Shown: positions 1 to 5,449 of the stretch, piece by piece
Position numbering within the stretch: position 1 is the stretch's first letter
Layout: every line of letters begins with the position of its first letter
Origin: Gammaproteobacteria bacterium
GTDB taxonomy: Bacteria; Pseudomonadota; Gammaproteobacteria; Steroidobacterales; BM003
Reading direction: 5' to 3'
Length of the DNA: 7,487 nt
Assembly: GCA_026193125.1 (NCBI GenBank)
Contig: JAPHSC010000138.1
Location: 1 to 7,487 of the forward strand
Notes under the pieces: model-generated
The model's database searches: none
What the model was told of the DNA's origin: nothing
What the model saw: only the letters and a program-made list of their open reading frames with translations
Program-made: the position numbers and the translations under genes

Positions 1-411
1 GGCCAGGGCACTCGTTAGCGCCTGCTGATCACTCTGATTAACGAAGCGGACCTGAAATTGCCCCCTTTCCGCCAGGGCATTAAACAGGCGATAGGTGCCG
101 CCGTAACAATCATGCGGAGCAACCAGGATGTCGCCAGGCTTGAGCAACTGGCAGACCAGGGTTGCCGCAGCCATGCCCGAGGCAGTAATCACTCCGCCGG
201 CGCCACCCTCCTGTTCTGCAATGGCGTCACCCAGAAGATCCCGGGTGGGGTTGCCGGTGCGGGTGTAATCGTAGGTACGGGGCTGGCCGATATCGCGGAA
301 TGTGTAATTGGACGTCAGGTACAGCGGCGGTGCCACCGCGCCGTACTGCCTGTCGGATTCTATCCCTGCGCGCACCGCGCCGGTCCGGCCTTCCTGGTCT
401 CGCTTGCTCAT
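1..411 (-). CDS. metB: Cystathionine gamma-synthase, N-terminal part (runs off window)
   Basis: PLP-dependent trans-sulfuration enzyme that joins an activated homoserine ester with cysteine to give cystathionine, a step of methionine synthesis in the cytoplasm. The 137 visible codons are open to the window edge. They match the start of the Cys/Met-metabolism PLP family, especially MetB: QYGAVAPPLYLTSNYTF (residues 22-38), the phosphate-binding YTRTGNPTRD (49-58), EGGAGGVITASGM (68-80), and KPGDILVAPHDCYGGTYRLF (91-110) with the stacking Tyr at 103. The DCYGG stretch resembles E. coli MetB more than MetC or MetZ. The PLP-binding lysine lies beyond the window. The ATG at 411-409 follows AGGGA (423-419) with a 7-nt gap. 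A SAM-I riboswitch and promoter lie upstream on the same strand, which independently supports a methionine-pathway role. O-acetylhomoserine-utilising relatives remain possible. Confidence 0.93.
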   Translation of the reverse strand, partial: MSKRDQEGRTGAVRAGIESDRQYGAVAPPLYLTSNYTFRDIGQPRTYDYTRTGNPTRDLLGDAIAEQEGGAGGVITASGMAAATLVCQLLKPGDILVAPHDCYGGTYRLFNALAERGQFQVRFVNQSDQQALTSALA

Positions 412-671
412 TTCCGGGTCCCTGTCCCGCACAAATCCGGGCTCGTTATTGCGCGATCGGCGCCGGGCCCAAATGCACAGTCGCAACAGCCACACGCCCC
501 TGCCAGGGAAAGCTCGAGTGGCGCTGATTTGCATACGTGTCTGTTCACAGGGTCGGTCCTTACTCGTGCACACCCGGCCATGACCGGGATCAGGTTTCTC
601 TTCGTGAAACCCTGCGAGGAACCGTAGTGGGAGTCACCGTGTCCTTCACCAGCGTGGGCGCTGCACGGCGG
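412..671 (-). other. metB 5' leader between aptamer and start codon (probable expression platform)
   Basis: These 260 nt contain no convincing gene. In RNA sense they hold three hairpins. The first is CAGG(G)TTTC/GAAACCTG (614-591). The second is CCCGG/CCGGG with a 6-nt loop (588-573). The third is a bulged stem GCAA-CAG-CCAC with GTGG-CTG-TTGC (532-518 and 493-483). None is followed by a run of U, so none is a standard intrinsic terminator. CCGGGT (577-572) is complementary to ACCCGG (419-414), between the metB Shine-Dalgarno and its ATG. CCCTGT (552-547) is complementary to ACAGGG (425-420), which includes the Shine-Dalgarno. Control by sequestering the ribosome site, or by Rho, is therefore plausible but inferred. 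Confidence 0.5.
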
Positions 672-791
672 CTCATCTATCGGCGGCCAGCCATACGACT
701 GGTCCCGCAGGAGTTAGCACCATTTCGAACTGGTTAGGTCCGCTGGTTGCCCCGGCTTCTTCGGGCCTGTCCCTCTGCCGGTCTCGATGAG
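672..791 (-). promoter_or_regulatory. SAM-I (S-box) riboswitch aptamer upstream of metB
   Basis: On the minus strand this stretch matches the S-box consensus from end to end. P1 is closed by CTCATC (791-786) and GATGAG (677-672). Inside are the kink-turn/P2 core CCGGCAGAGGGACAGGCCC, the conserved GAAGAAGCCGGGGCAACC, a short P3 (ACCA/TGGT) carrying GGTGCTAACTCC, and P4 (GCGG-GA-CCAG with CTGG-CCGC). The conserved GATAGATGAG follows at the 3' end. The P2 stem is CCGGC/GCCGG. In known SAM-I riboswitches this core binds S-adenosylmethionine and lowers expression of methionine genes. The downstream gene is metB, and a promoter places the transcript start at the first base of P1. What the sequence does not show is the output switch: no U-tract terminator follows. 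Confidence 0.95.
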
Positions 792-800
792 TAGTGCCTG

Positions 801-830
801 AGTGTATGCAAGGGTCAAAGGCCACGTCAA
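801..830 (-). promoter_or_regulatory. Sigma-70-type promoter of the metB riboswitch leader
   Basis: On the minus strand, TTGACG (830-825; 5 of 6 consensus bases) and TACACT (806-801; 4 of 6) are separated by 18 bp. Transcription would begin near 793-795, only a few bases before the P1 stem of the riboswitch at 791. This is the arrangement expected for a riboswitch leader and supports both calls. Confidence 0.7.
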
Positions 831-914
831 GCCTTGCTGTCAGGACAACATTGATCTGCCGCACCGGGACGTGATAAATGTCCTGCCCTGATTAAAATAT
901 TCACGTTTGAGCAA

Positions 915-1661
915 ATGAAGAGAATCCTGGTCTTTCAGCATGTGCCCTACGAACCCCTGGGAACCCTGAATCCGCAACTGAAGGATGCCGGTTTTCGTAT
1001 CCGCTATGTCAATTTCAGTCGCCAGCCCGAGGCCCAGCCAAGCCTGGACGGCTATAACGGTCTGGTTGTGCTGGGTGGTCCCATGGGCGCCAGCCAAACC
1101 GACAGGCACCCTCACCTGACCACCGAGATCGAACTGATACGACAGGCTGTGCACCTGCGCCTGCCGGTACTGGGTATCTGCCTGGGTGCGCAACTGCTGG
1201 CGCGGGCGCTGGGGGCGAAGGTAGGCCGCAGTTCAAAACCGGAAATTGGCTGGCACACTGTCAGCGTACCCGAGCAGGCAGGAAACGATCCACTGTTTCG
1301 GCATTTCAAACCCTCGCAGAGGATTTTCCAGTGGCATAGCGACACATTTGCCCTGCCAAAGGGCGCTACTCACCTTGCCAGCAGCGAGGTCTGTCCCAAC
1401 CAGGCCTTCAAGTACGGTGACAACGCATACGGTCTCCAGTTTCACCTGGAGGTAGACCGTCGATTGATCGAGCGCTGGCTCAAAGTACCCGCACACCAGC
1501 GGGAAATCGAGGCCATGGGCGGCGAGGTCGACCCGGAGCGGGTGCTAGCTGAAACCCAGACGCAGATTGCAGAGACCAAACAACTCGCCGAAGCGGTATT
1601 TGGCGAATTCATCAAGCTGTTCAGTCACCACGGCAGGCGCCGCTTGCTAGGAAATCTCTGA
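915..1661 (+). CDS. Stand-alone class-I (type 1) glutamine amidotransferase
   Basis: A 248-residue protein with the triad-type glutamine amidotransferase fold, as in the GuaA N-terminal domain but with no synthetase domain attached. Visible motifs are the oxyanion strand VVLGGPMGA (51-59), the nucleophile elbow LPVLGICLGAQLLARALGA with Cys89, and QFHLEVD with His177 and Glu179. All three catalytic residues are present, so it should be active. Such proteins release ammonia from glutamine or hydrolyse gamma-glutamyl bonds, but the acceptor cannot be read from the sequence. About 65 residues follow the triad, a common C-terminal extension in this group. The start has only a weak Shine-Dalgarno (TTGAG), and an AT-rich TAAAAT at 893-898 could be a -10 element. 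It is divergent from the metB leader, and its stop lies one base from the stop of the opposing gene. It may be annotated as a GMP synthase homologue, but it is not GuaA. Confidence 0.9.
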   Translation: MKRILVFQHVPYEPLGTLNPQLKDAGFRIRYVNFSRQPEAQPSLDGYNGLVVLGGPMGASQTDRHPHLTTEIELIRQAVHLRLPVLGICLGAQLLARALGAKVGRSSKPEIGWHTVSVPEQAGNDPLFRHFKPSQRIFQWHSDTFALPKGATHLASSEVCPNQAFKYGDNAYGLQFHLEVDRRLIERWLKVPAHQREIEAMGGEVDPERVLAETQTQIAETKQLAEAVFGEFIKLFSHHGRRRLLGNL

Positions 1662-1662
1662 T

Positions 1663-2013
1663 TTATTCCGTCGCGCGCGCTTTGTAAGCACGAATCTCCG
1701 TGTTGAGTCTGTCCGCAATCTCCTCCTCGGAACTGACTGAGGCGTTGTAGCGCAAGTCGCGGAACTGAGTAGCTTCCAGGGGAGGCGGTTGCTCCATTTC
1801 GGCCAATTCGGCGTCCAGGCAGTCACGAAACCAAACCATTGCTGCCTGGTAGTCCTTGACTCTCTGAATCGCGGCCAGGAGCTCTTCCTTGCTGGCCTTA
1901 CTACCATCAGGGATAGCCAGGCTATCCGCACTGGGGAACGCGCATTCGGCATGCAAAGCGCCGGCTGACAACAAAAGCATGGTGGCCGCACAGGCGGAAA
2001 TCAGATGTTTCAT
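1663..2013 (-). CDS. Small exported protein of unknown function (two cysteines)
   Basis: A 116-residue protein beginning MKHLISACAATMLLL. It has a short basic start, a hydrophobic core and a likely signal-peptidase site after ALHA (about residues 19-22), so it is probably periplasmic. The mature part is charged and largely helical in character. It has two cysteines, one in ECAFPS near the mature N-terminus and one in WFRDCLD, which could form a disulfide. A C-terminal segment, EEIADRLNTEIRAYKAR, looks amphipathic. I know no function for it; similar small periplasmic proteins are widespread as hypotheticals in marine gammaproteobacteria. An ATG four codons upstream (2025) gives MGYLMKHL and is preceded by GGGA at very short spacing; either start leaves the signal peptide intact. 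It is transcribed in the same direction as, and downstream of, the histidine phosphatase gene, with a 112-bp gap that may carry its own promoter. Confidence 0.78.
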   Translation of the reverse strand: MKHLISACAATMLLLSAGALHAECAFPSADSLAIPDGSKASKEELLAAIQRVKDYQAAMVWFRDCLDAELAEMEQPPPLEATQFRDLRYNASVSSEEEIADRLNTEIRAYKARATE

Positions 2014-2045
2014 AAGGTAACCCATCGTCCCGAAGGCAAATACAC

Positions 2046-2081
2046 TCCGCGATGGTAGCGGATTGATCAGGGCCACCGCAA
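2046..2081 (-). promoter_or_regulatory. Possible promoter with small inverted repeat, upstream of the exported-protein gene
   Basis: On the minus strand, TTGCGG (2081-2076) and TACCAT (2057-2052) are 18 bp apart and point to the exported-protein gene. The -35 match is poor (3 of 6). An exact inverted repeat, TCCGC/GCGGA with a 7-base centre, flanks the -10 (2046-2050 and 2058-2062) and could be an operator or chance. Confidence 0.28.
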
Positions 2082-2125
2082 TCCAGGACGGGCTGAGCAC
2101 ACCGCTGCAGCTATGGACCCAGGCA

Positions 2126-2830
2126 CTAGCGATAGGTGATCAAATCTACCCGGTCACCTCGTTCGAGGTGAGCGACACTATTAAACATCTCCATGGATGC
2201 TTGTTTGCCATCCCAAAGGATACGCGTCAGCGAGCTGTTGCGAATGACCCAGGCCAGGCGCAATGCTTCATGCCTGGGGGTCCCAAGAACCGACTGCAAG
2301 ACAACGCTGATGGCCCCGGCGGAGGTGCTGACCAACACGCGCCCACCCTGAGCCACATCCTTCTGCAAAGTAAGCATGCCATCTTCTATTCGATGGCAGA
2401 AATCCAGCCAGGTCTCGAGGTTTGGCCCCTGCAATTCACCGGCTATCCAGGAACGAGTGGCCGCATCAAAGACGGCCTGGAAATACCCCCGGTCACGACT
2501 CAGGCGTTCAATGTCGACGGTATCCGCGGTCCGCCCCGCCTTTCCCGTCAGGTATTCGCGCAAAACAGGCAGGTGGTCAAATTCATTGAATTGCTCCAGC
2601 AATCCAACACTCTCCGGACTCGGGTGACCCATGCCCTCCAGCACCAGACGCGCACTGTCACGCTGTCGCCGCATGGCACCGCTGTACACCGCGTCAAACT
2701 CTATCCCAAGTCCCGCAAAATGCTCACCCAACATGCGTACCTGTGTCTCACCGGTGTGCGACAGTTGATCGTAGTCCTCCGCACCAAATGAAGCTTGCCC
2801 ATGTCGCAATAACAAAATTTCACTCACCAC
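2126..2830 (-). CDS. Histidine phosphatase family protein (phosphoglycerate-mutase-like)
   Basis: A 234-residue member of the histidine phosphatase superfamily, enzymes that transfer phosphate through a histidine; the substrate is not predictable here. The N-terminus ILLLRHGQASFG holds the RHG signature with the nucleophile His10. YSGAMRRQRDSA (49-60) supplies the usual phosphate-binding arginine, followed by an acidic LLEQFNEFD (78-86). The C-terminus FNSVAHLE...ITYR is typical of the bacterial subfamily. The second catalytic-core histidine, usually in an SHGG-like motif, is not seen: the corresponding strand reads VLVSTSAGAIS (165-175). The reading frame extends upstream to a TTG at 2896, only 13 bp from the divergent oxidoreductase, but the GTG codons at 2830 and 2827 sit behind AGGAGAGGAAA, and the protein alignment begins there. 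I chose 2830; 2827 is equally possible. Confidence 0.88.
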   Translation of the reverse strand: MVSEILLLRHGQASFGAEDYDQLSHTGETQVRMLGEHFAGLGIEFDAVYSGAMRRQRDSARLVLEGMGHPSPESVGLLEQFNEFDHLPVLREYLTGKAGRTADTVDIERLSRDRGYFQAVFDAATRSWIAGELQGPNLETWLDFCHRIEDGMLTLQKDVAQGGRVLVSTSAGAISVVLQSVLGTPRHEALRLAWVIRNSSLTRILWDGKQASMEMFNSVAHLERGDRVDLITYR

Positions 2831-2841
2831 TTTCCTCTCCT
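2831..2841 (-). promoter_or_regulatory. Purine-rich ribosome binding site deciding the GTG start of the phosphatase
   Basis: The minus strand reads AGGAGAGGAAA directly before GTGGTG. It offers AGGAG 6 nt before the first GTG and AGGA 5 nt before the second. This favours a GTG start over the far-upstream TTG at 2896. Confidence 0.7.
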
Positions 2842-2851
2842 GCCCTAACTC

Positions 2852-2880
2852 TAAACTCTCCGCACGCAACCGGGTACACT
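2852..2880 (+). promoter_or_regulatory. Possible promoter of the oxidoreductase gene
   Basis: TACACT (2875-2880) is a fair -10 element, the same hexamer as in the metB promoter. It lies 17 bp after a weak -35-like TAAACT (2852-2857). It would give a leader of about 23 nt before the ATG at 2910. The poor -35 keeps confidence low. Confidence 0.38.
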
Positions 2881-2909
2881 GTTGCCATCGTCTCAAATCG
2901 GGAGTTTAC

Positions 2910-3779
2910 ATGGCCACTGTCGCATTTCTTGGTCTCGGCGTCATGGGCGCACCCATGGCTGGTCACTTGCAGGCTGCGGGGCATGCAACCCGGGTCTATA
3001 ACCGCACCGGCGAACGCGCGGCGGAATGGGTTGCCAGGCACGGTGGAACGCATTTTCCGACACCTGCCGCCGCCGCCAAGGGGGCCGAATTCGTGTTTAT
3101 ATGTGTCGGCAATGACGACGACCTGCGCCAGGTTACGCTGGGAGCCGAGGGCGCCCTGTCCGGCATGCACAAAGGCGCTGTCCTGGTGGATCACACGACG
3201 ACCTCGGCAGAGGTCGCACGCGAGATCTATGCGCTGGCTGCCAAGACCGGCGTGGCCTTTATTGACGCGCCGGTATCGGGCGGGCAGGCCGGTGCCGAGA
3301 ATGGCGTCTTGACCGTCATGTGCGGCGGCGACCAGGCGCCTTTCGACCGGGCCAAGCCGGTCATCGACAGTTTTGCGCGGGCTTGCGTTTTGTTGGGGGA
3401 ATCCGGTTCCGGTCAGCTCACCAAGATGGTTAACCAGCTGTGTATCGCGGGTCTGGTGCAGGGCCTCGCCGAGGGTATGAACTTCGGGCAAAAAGCCGGT
3501 TTGAATATGGATCTGGTGATTGACGTTATCAGCAAGGGCGCCGCCCAGTCGTGGCAGATGGACAATCGCGCACGTACCATGTGCGCCGGTGAATTTGAAT
3601 TCGGCTTCGCCGTGGACTGGATGCGCAAAGACCTTGGCATCACTCTGGACGAGGCCAGGCGCAATGGGGCACGTCTCCCCGTAGCAGCCCTTGTCGATCA
3701 GTTCTACGCCCAGGTCCAGGCCCGTGGCGGCCGTCGCTGGGATACCTCCAGCCTGATGCAACTGCTGGCCAAGGACTGA
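2910..3779 (+). CDS. NAD(P)-dependent 3-hydroxyisobutyrate dehydrogenase-family oxidoreductase
   Basis: A 289-residue beta-hydroxyacid dehydrogenase, the usual full length. The N-terminal Rossmann motif is VAFLGLGVMGAPMAGHL (4-20). The second strand ends VYNRT (29-33), where an Arg instead of an acidic residue suggests NADP(H). The substrate-binding signature is FIDAPVSGG (118-126), and the catalytic lysine is Lys172 in GSGQLTKMVNQ. The helical C-terminal domain has the usual MRKDLGI (238-244) and ends DTSSLMQLLAKD. Members oxidise 3-hydroxyisobutyrate or reduce tartronate semialdehyde, glyoxylate or succinate semialdehyde, and the sequence alone does not separate these. GGGAG lies 5 nt before the ATG. 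It is divergent from the phosphatase gene (79-bp gap) and convergent with the SDR operon, so it is probably its own transcription unit. Its closeness to an acyl-CoA catabolic operon fits a role in carboxylic-acid metabolism but does not prove one. Confidence 0.92.
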   Translation: MATVAFLGLGVMGAPMAGHLQAAGHATRVYNRTGERAAEWVARHGGTHFPTPAAAAKGAEFVFICVGNDDDLRQVTLGAEGALSGMHKGAVLVDHTTTSAEVAREIYALAAKTGVAFIDAPVSGGQAGAENGVLTVMCGGDQAPFDRAKPVIDSFARACVLLGESGSGQLTKMVNQLCIAGLVQGLAEGMNFGQKAGLNMDLVIDVISKGAAQSWQMDNRARTMCAGEFEFGFAVDWMRKDLGITLDEARRNGARLPVAALVDQFYAQVQARGGRRWDTSSLMQLLAKD

Positions 3780-3786
3780 CAAGCGG

Positions 3787-3800
3787 CACGCCAGAGCGTG
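3787..3800. terminator. Short hairpin between convergent genes, weak terminator candidate
   Basis: CACGC-CAGA-GCGTG is a perfect 5-bp stem with a 4-nt loop, starting 7 nt after the stop of the oxidoreductase. Only TT follows it, so any termination would be weak. It lies in the 57-bp gap between two genes that end toward each other. Confidence 0.22.
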
Positions 3801-3836
3801 TTCGCGGCCGGGATCGCCGATAATTGGGGCCGGCAT

Positions 3837-4598
3837 CTAACGTGCCGTAGTGCCGCCGTCCACGGGTATCTCGGCGCCGGTGATGAAACTGGCCTGGTCC
3901 GAGGCCAGAAACAGGATTGCGTTGGACACTTCGCGCGCCTCACCCAGCCTGTTCATGGGGCTCACCTTTTCCAGCCGCCGGCGCATGAGCTGGGGATCGC
4001 CGCCCAGGTTAATCAGACCCTGGACCATGGGTGTGTCAGTGTAAGACGGGTGCAGCGAATTACAGCGAATATTGTCGCCTTTCTCTGCACATTCGACCGC
4101 CACCGACTTGGTGAGCATGCGTACCGCACCCTTGGCTGAACAGTAGGCGGTCAACTTGCCGACCCCTCGCAGACCCGCTGTTGATGACAGGTTTATGATC
4201 GAACCTCCACCGGATTGACGCATGGCCGGAATAGCGTTTTTGCAGCCCAGAAACACGCCTTCCACATTCACTGCGTGAATATTACGGAACTGGGCCAGGG
4301 TGGTGTCCTCGATGCCCGCATACATGGCGATGCCCGCGGCATTGACCAATATATTCAGACCGCCGAAGCGCTCGACGGTTTCTTTCACTACCTGCTGCCA
4401 GCGAGACTCGTCACGCACATCGTGCTCGAGAAACGCGGTCTTCTCGCCAAGCCGGCTTGCAGCGGCCAAGCCCGGCTCCACTTGCACATCGGTCAACATG
4501 ACCTGCGCACCCGCTTCAACAAACGCGGCGGCACAATCCAGACCCAGTCCCGAGGCGGCGCCCGTAACCAGGACGACCTTTCCTGAAAAATCAAACAT
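3837..4598 (-). CDS. SDR-family oxidoreductase 2 (likely NAD-preferring)
   Basis: A 253-residue classical short-chain dehydrogenase/reductase. It has the cofactor loop TGAASGLG (12-19), Asp37 after the second strand (MLTDV), which usually favours NAD(H), and the NAAG motif (86-89). The catalytic residues are Asn111, Ser139, Tyr152 and Lys156 (YCSAK). The C-terminal end is ITGAEIPVDGGTTAR. It should interconvert a hydroxyl and a keto group; the substrate is unknown. I chose the ATG at 4598 (MFDFSGKV) because GGAG lies 10 nt upstream and the family begins here. An ATG at 4607 has GGAG only 1 nt away, and the frame continues further upstream without support. It is the last gene of the four-gene leftward operon, 52 bp after SDR 1. 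It is clearly a paralogue in fold but differs in cofactor residue from SDR 1. Confidence 0.92.
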   Translation of the reverse strand: MFDFSGKVVLVTGAASGLGLDCAAAFVEAGAQVMLTDVQVEPGLAAASRLGEKTAFLEHDVRDESRWQQVVKETVERFGGLNILVNAAGIAMYAGIEDTTLAQFRNIHAVNVEGVFLGCKNAIPAMRQSGGGSIINLSSTAGLRGVGKLTAYCSAKGAVRMLTKSVAVECAEKGDNIRCNSLHPSYTDTPMVQGLINLGGDPQLMRRRLEKVSPMNRLGEAREVSNAILFLASDQASFITGAEIPVDGGTTAR

Positions 4599-4650
4599 GA
4601 CAGGCATTCTCCGAGTGTGGCCCCGCGTGCTACCCCGAAACTGACCGAGG

Positions 4651-5415
4651 TCAGGCCAGGTACCCGCCGTCGGCGGTGATGCAGGAACCGGTGGTGTATG
4701 AGGACGCATCGGACACCAGGAACAGCACCGAACCGGCCATTTCTTCTGGCTCCGCCATACGTCCGAGGGGCACAAATTTCAGGTAGTAATCACGCGCCTG
4801 TTCATTCTCGGTCAAGGCCGATGCGAACTTCGTGCGGGTCAACCCGGGCAACAGGGCATTGACCCGTATATTGAACTGTCCACATTCCTTGGCGAAGGAC
4901 TGGGTCATGTTGATTACCGCCGCCTTGGTTATGGAATAAATACCCTGCATGGGACCGGGGCGCACTCCGTTCACCGACGCCACATTCACGATGGCGCCGC
5001 CGCCCTGCTTGCGCATGCGTTTGCCTGCTTCGATGCTCATGAAGAAATAGCCCCGAATATTCACCTCCACGGTCTTGTCAAAGGCCGCCAGATCGGTATC
5101 CAGGATATGACCGTAGTAGGGATTGGCCGCTGCGTTATTGACCAGGATATCCAGGCGGCCGAATTTTTCATCAATACCGGCAAACAATGCCTCAATCTGG
5201 TCCATCGCACCGATGTGGCAGGCCATGGCCACCGCGTCACCGCCCTGTTTGCGGATATCAGCAGCTACCTTCTCGCAGGCGTCCAGCTTGCGACTGGCGA
5301 CCACAACCCGCGCCCCATGCCTGGCCAAAAGACGCGCCGTGGCTTCACCTATGCCGCGGCTGGCGCCGGTGATCAGCGCAACCTTTCCGCTCAAATCAAA
5401 CATGTCTGCCGCCAT
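4651..5415 (-). CDS. SDR-family oxidoreductase 1 (FabG-like, likely NADP-preferring)
   Basis: A 254-residue classical SDR. It has TGASRGIG (16-23), a basic Ser-Arg-Lys after the second strand (41-43) that suggests NADP(H), and NNAA (93-96). The catalytic residues are Asn119, Ser147, Tyr160 and Lys164 (YSITK). The C-terminus is TTGSCITADGGYLA. It resembles FabG but lies in a catabolic operon, so an acyl-thioester or alcohol/ketone substrate is more likely than ACP in fatty-acid synthesis; this is inference. The ATG at 5415 has GGGAG 6 nt upstream and begins MAADMFDLSGKV. The gene starts 34 bp after the phosphotransferase stop and is followed by SDR 2 after 52 bp, consistent with co-transcription. 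Its pairing with an SDR of apparently different cofactor preference may allow an oxidation and a reduction on the same pathway. Confidence 0.92.
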   Translation of the reverse strand: MAADMFDLSGKVALITGASRGIGEATARLLARHGARVVVASRKLDACEKVAADIRKQGGDAVAMACHIGAMDQIEALFAGIDEKFGRLDILVNNAAANPYYGHILDTDLAAFDKTVEVNIRGYFFMSIEAGKRMRKQGGGAIVNVASVNGVRPGPMQGIYSITKAAVINMTQSFAKECGQFNIRVNALLPGLTRTKFASALTENEQARDYYLKFVPLGRMAEPEEMAGSVLFLVSDASSYTTGSCITADGGYLA

Positions 5416-5449
5416 TACTGTCTCCCTGGGTACATTTCGGACGGGGAAT

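Noticed and set aside
58..627. Open frame of 189 codons on the plus strand across metB and its leader
   Set aside because: Antisense to the clear MetB N-terminus and to the leader; composition is low in recognisable motifs.
591..676. 28-codon frame in the metB leader on the minus strand, starting at the ATG within GATGAG of P1
   Set aside because: No Shine-Dalgarno, start codon buried in the riboswitch P1 stem, and no enrichment in methionine codons that would suggest a leader-peptide attenuator.
2063..2791. Open frame of 242 codons on the plus strand opposite the histidine phosphatase
   Set aside because: Antisense to the RHG-motif protein; no domain or ribosome site seen.
2820..3836. Open frame of 338 codons on the minus strand opposite the 3-hydroxyisobutyrate-dehydrogenase-like gene
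   Set aside because: Antisense shadow of a full-length enzyme with all family motifs; no coherent protein family in the translation.
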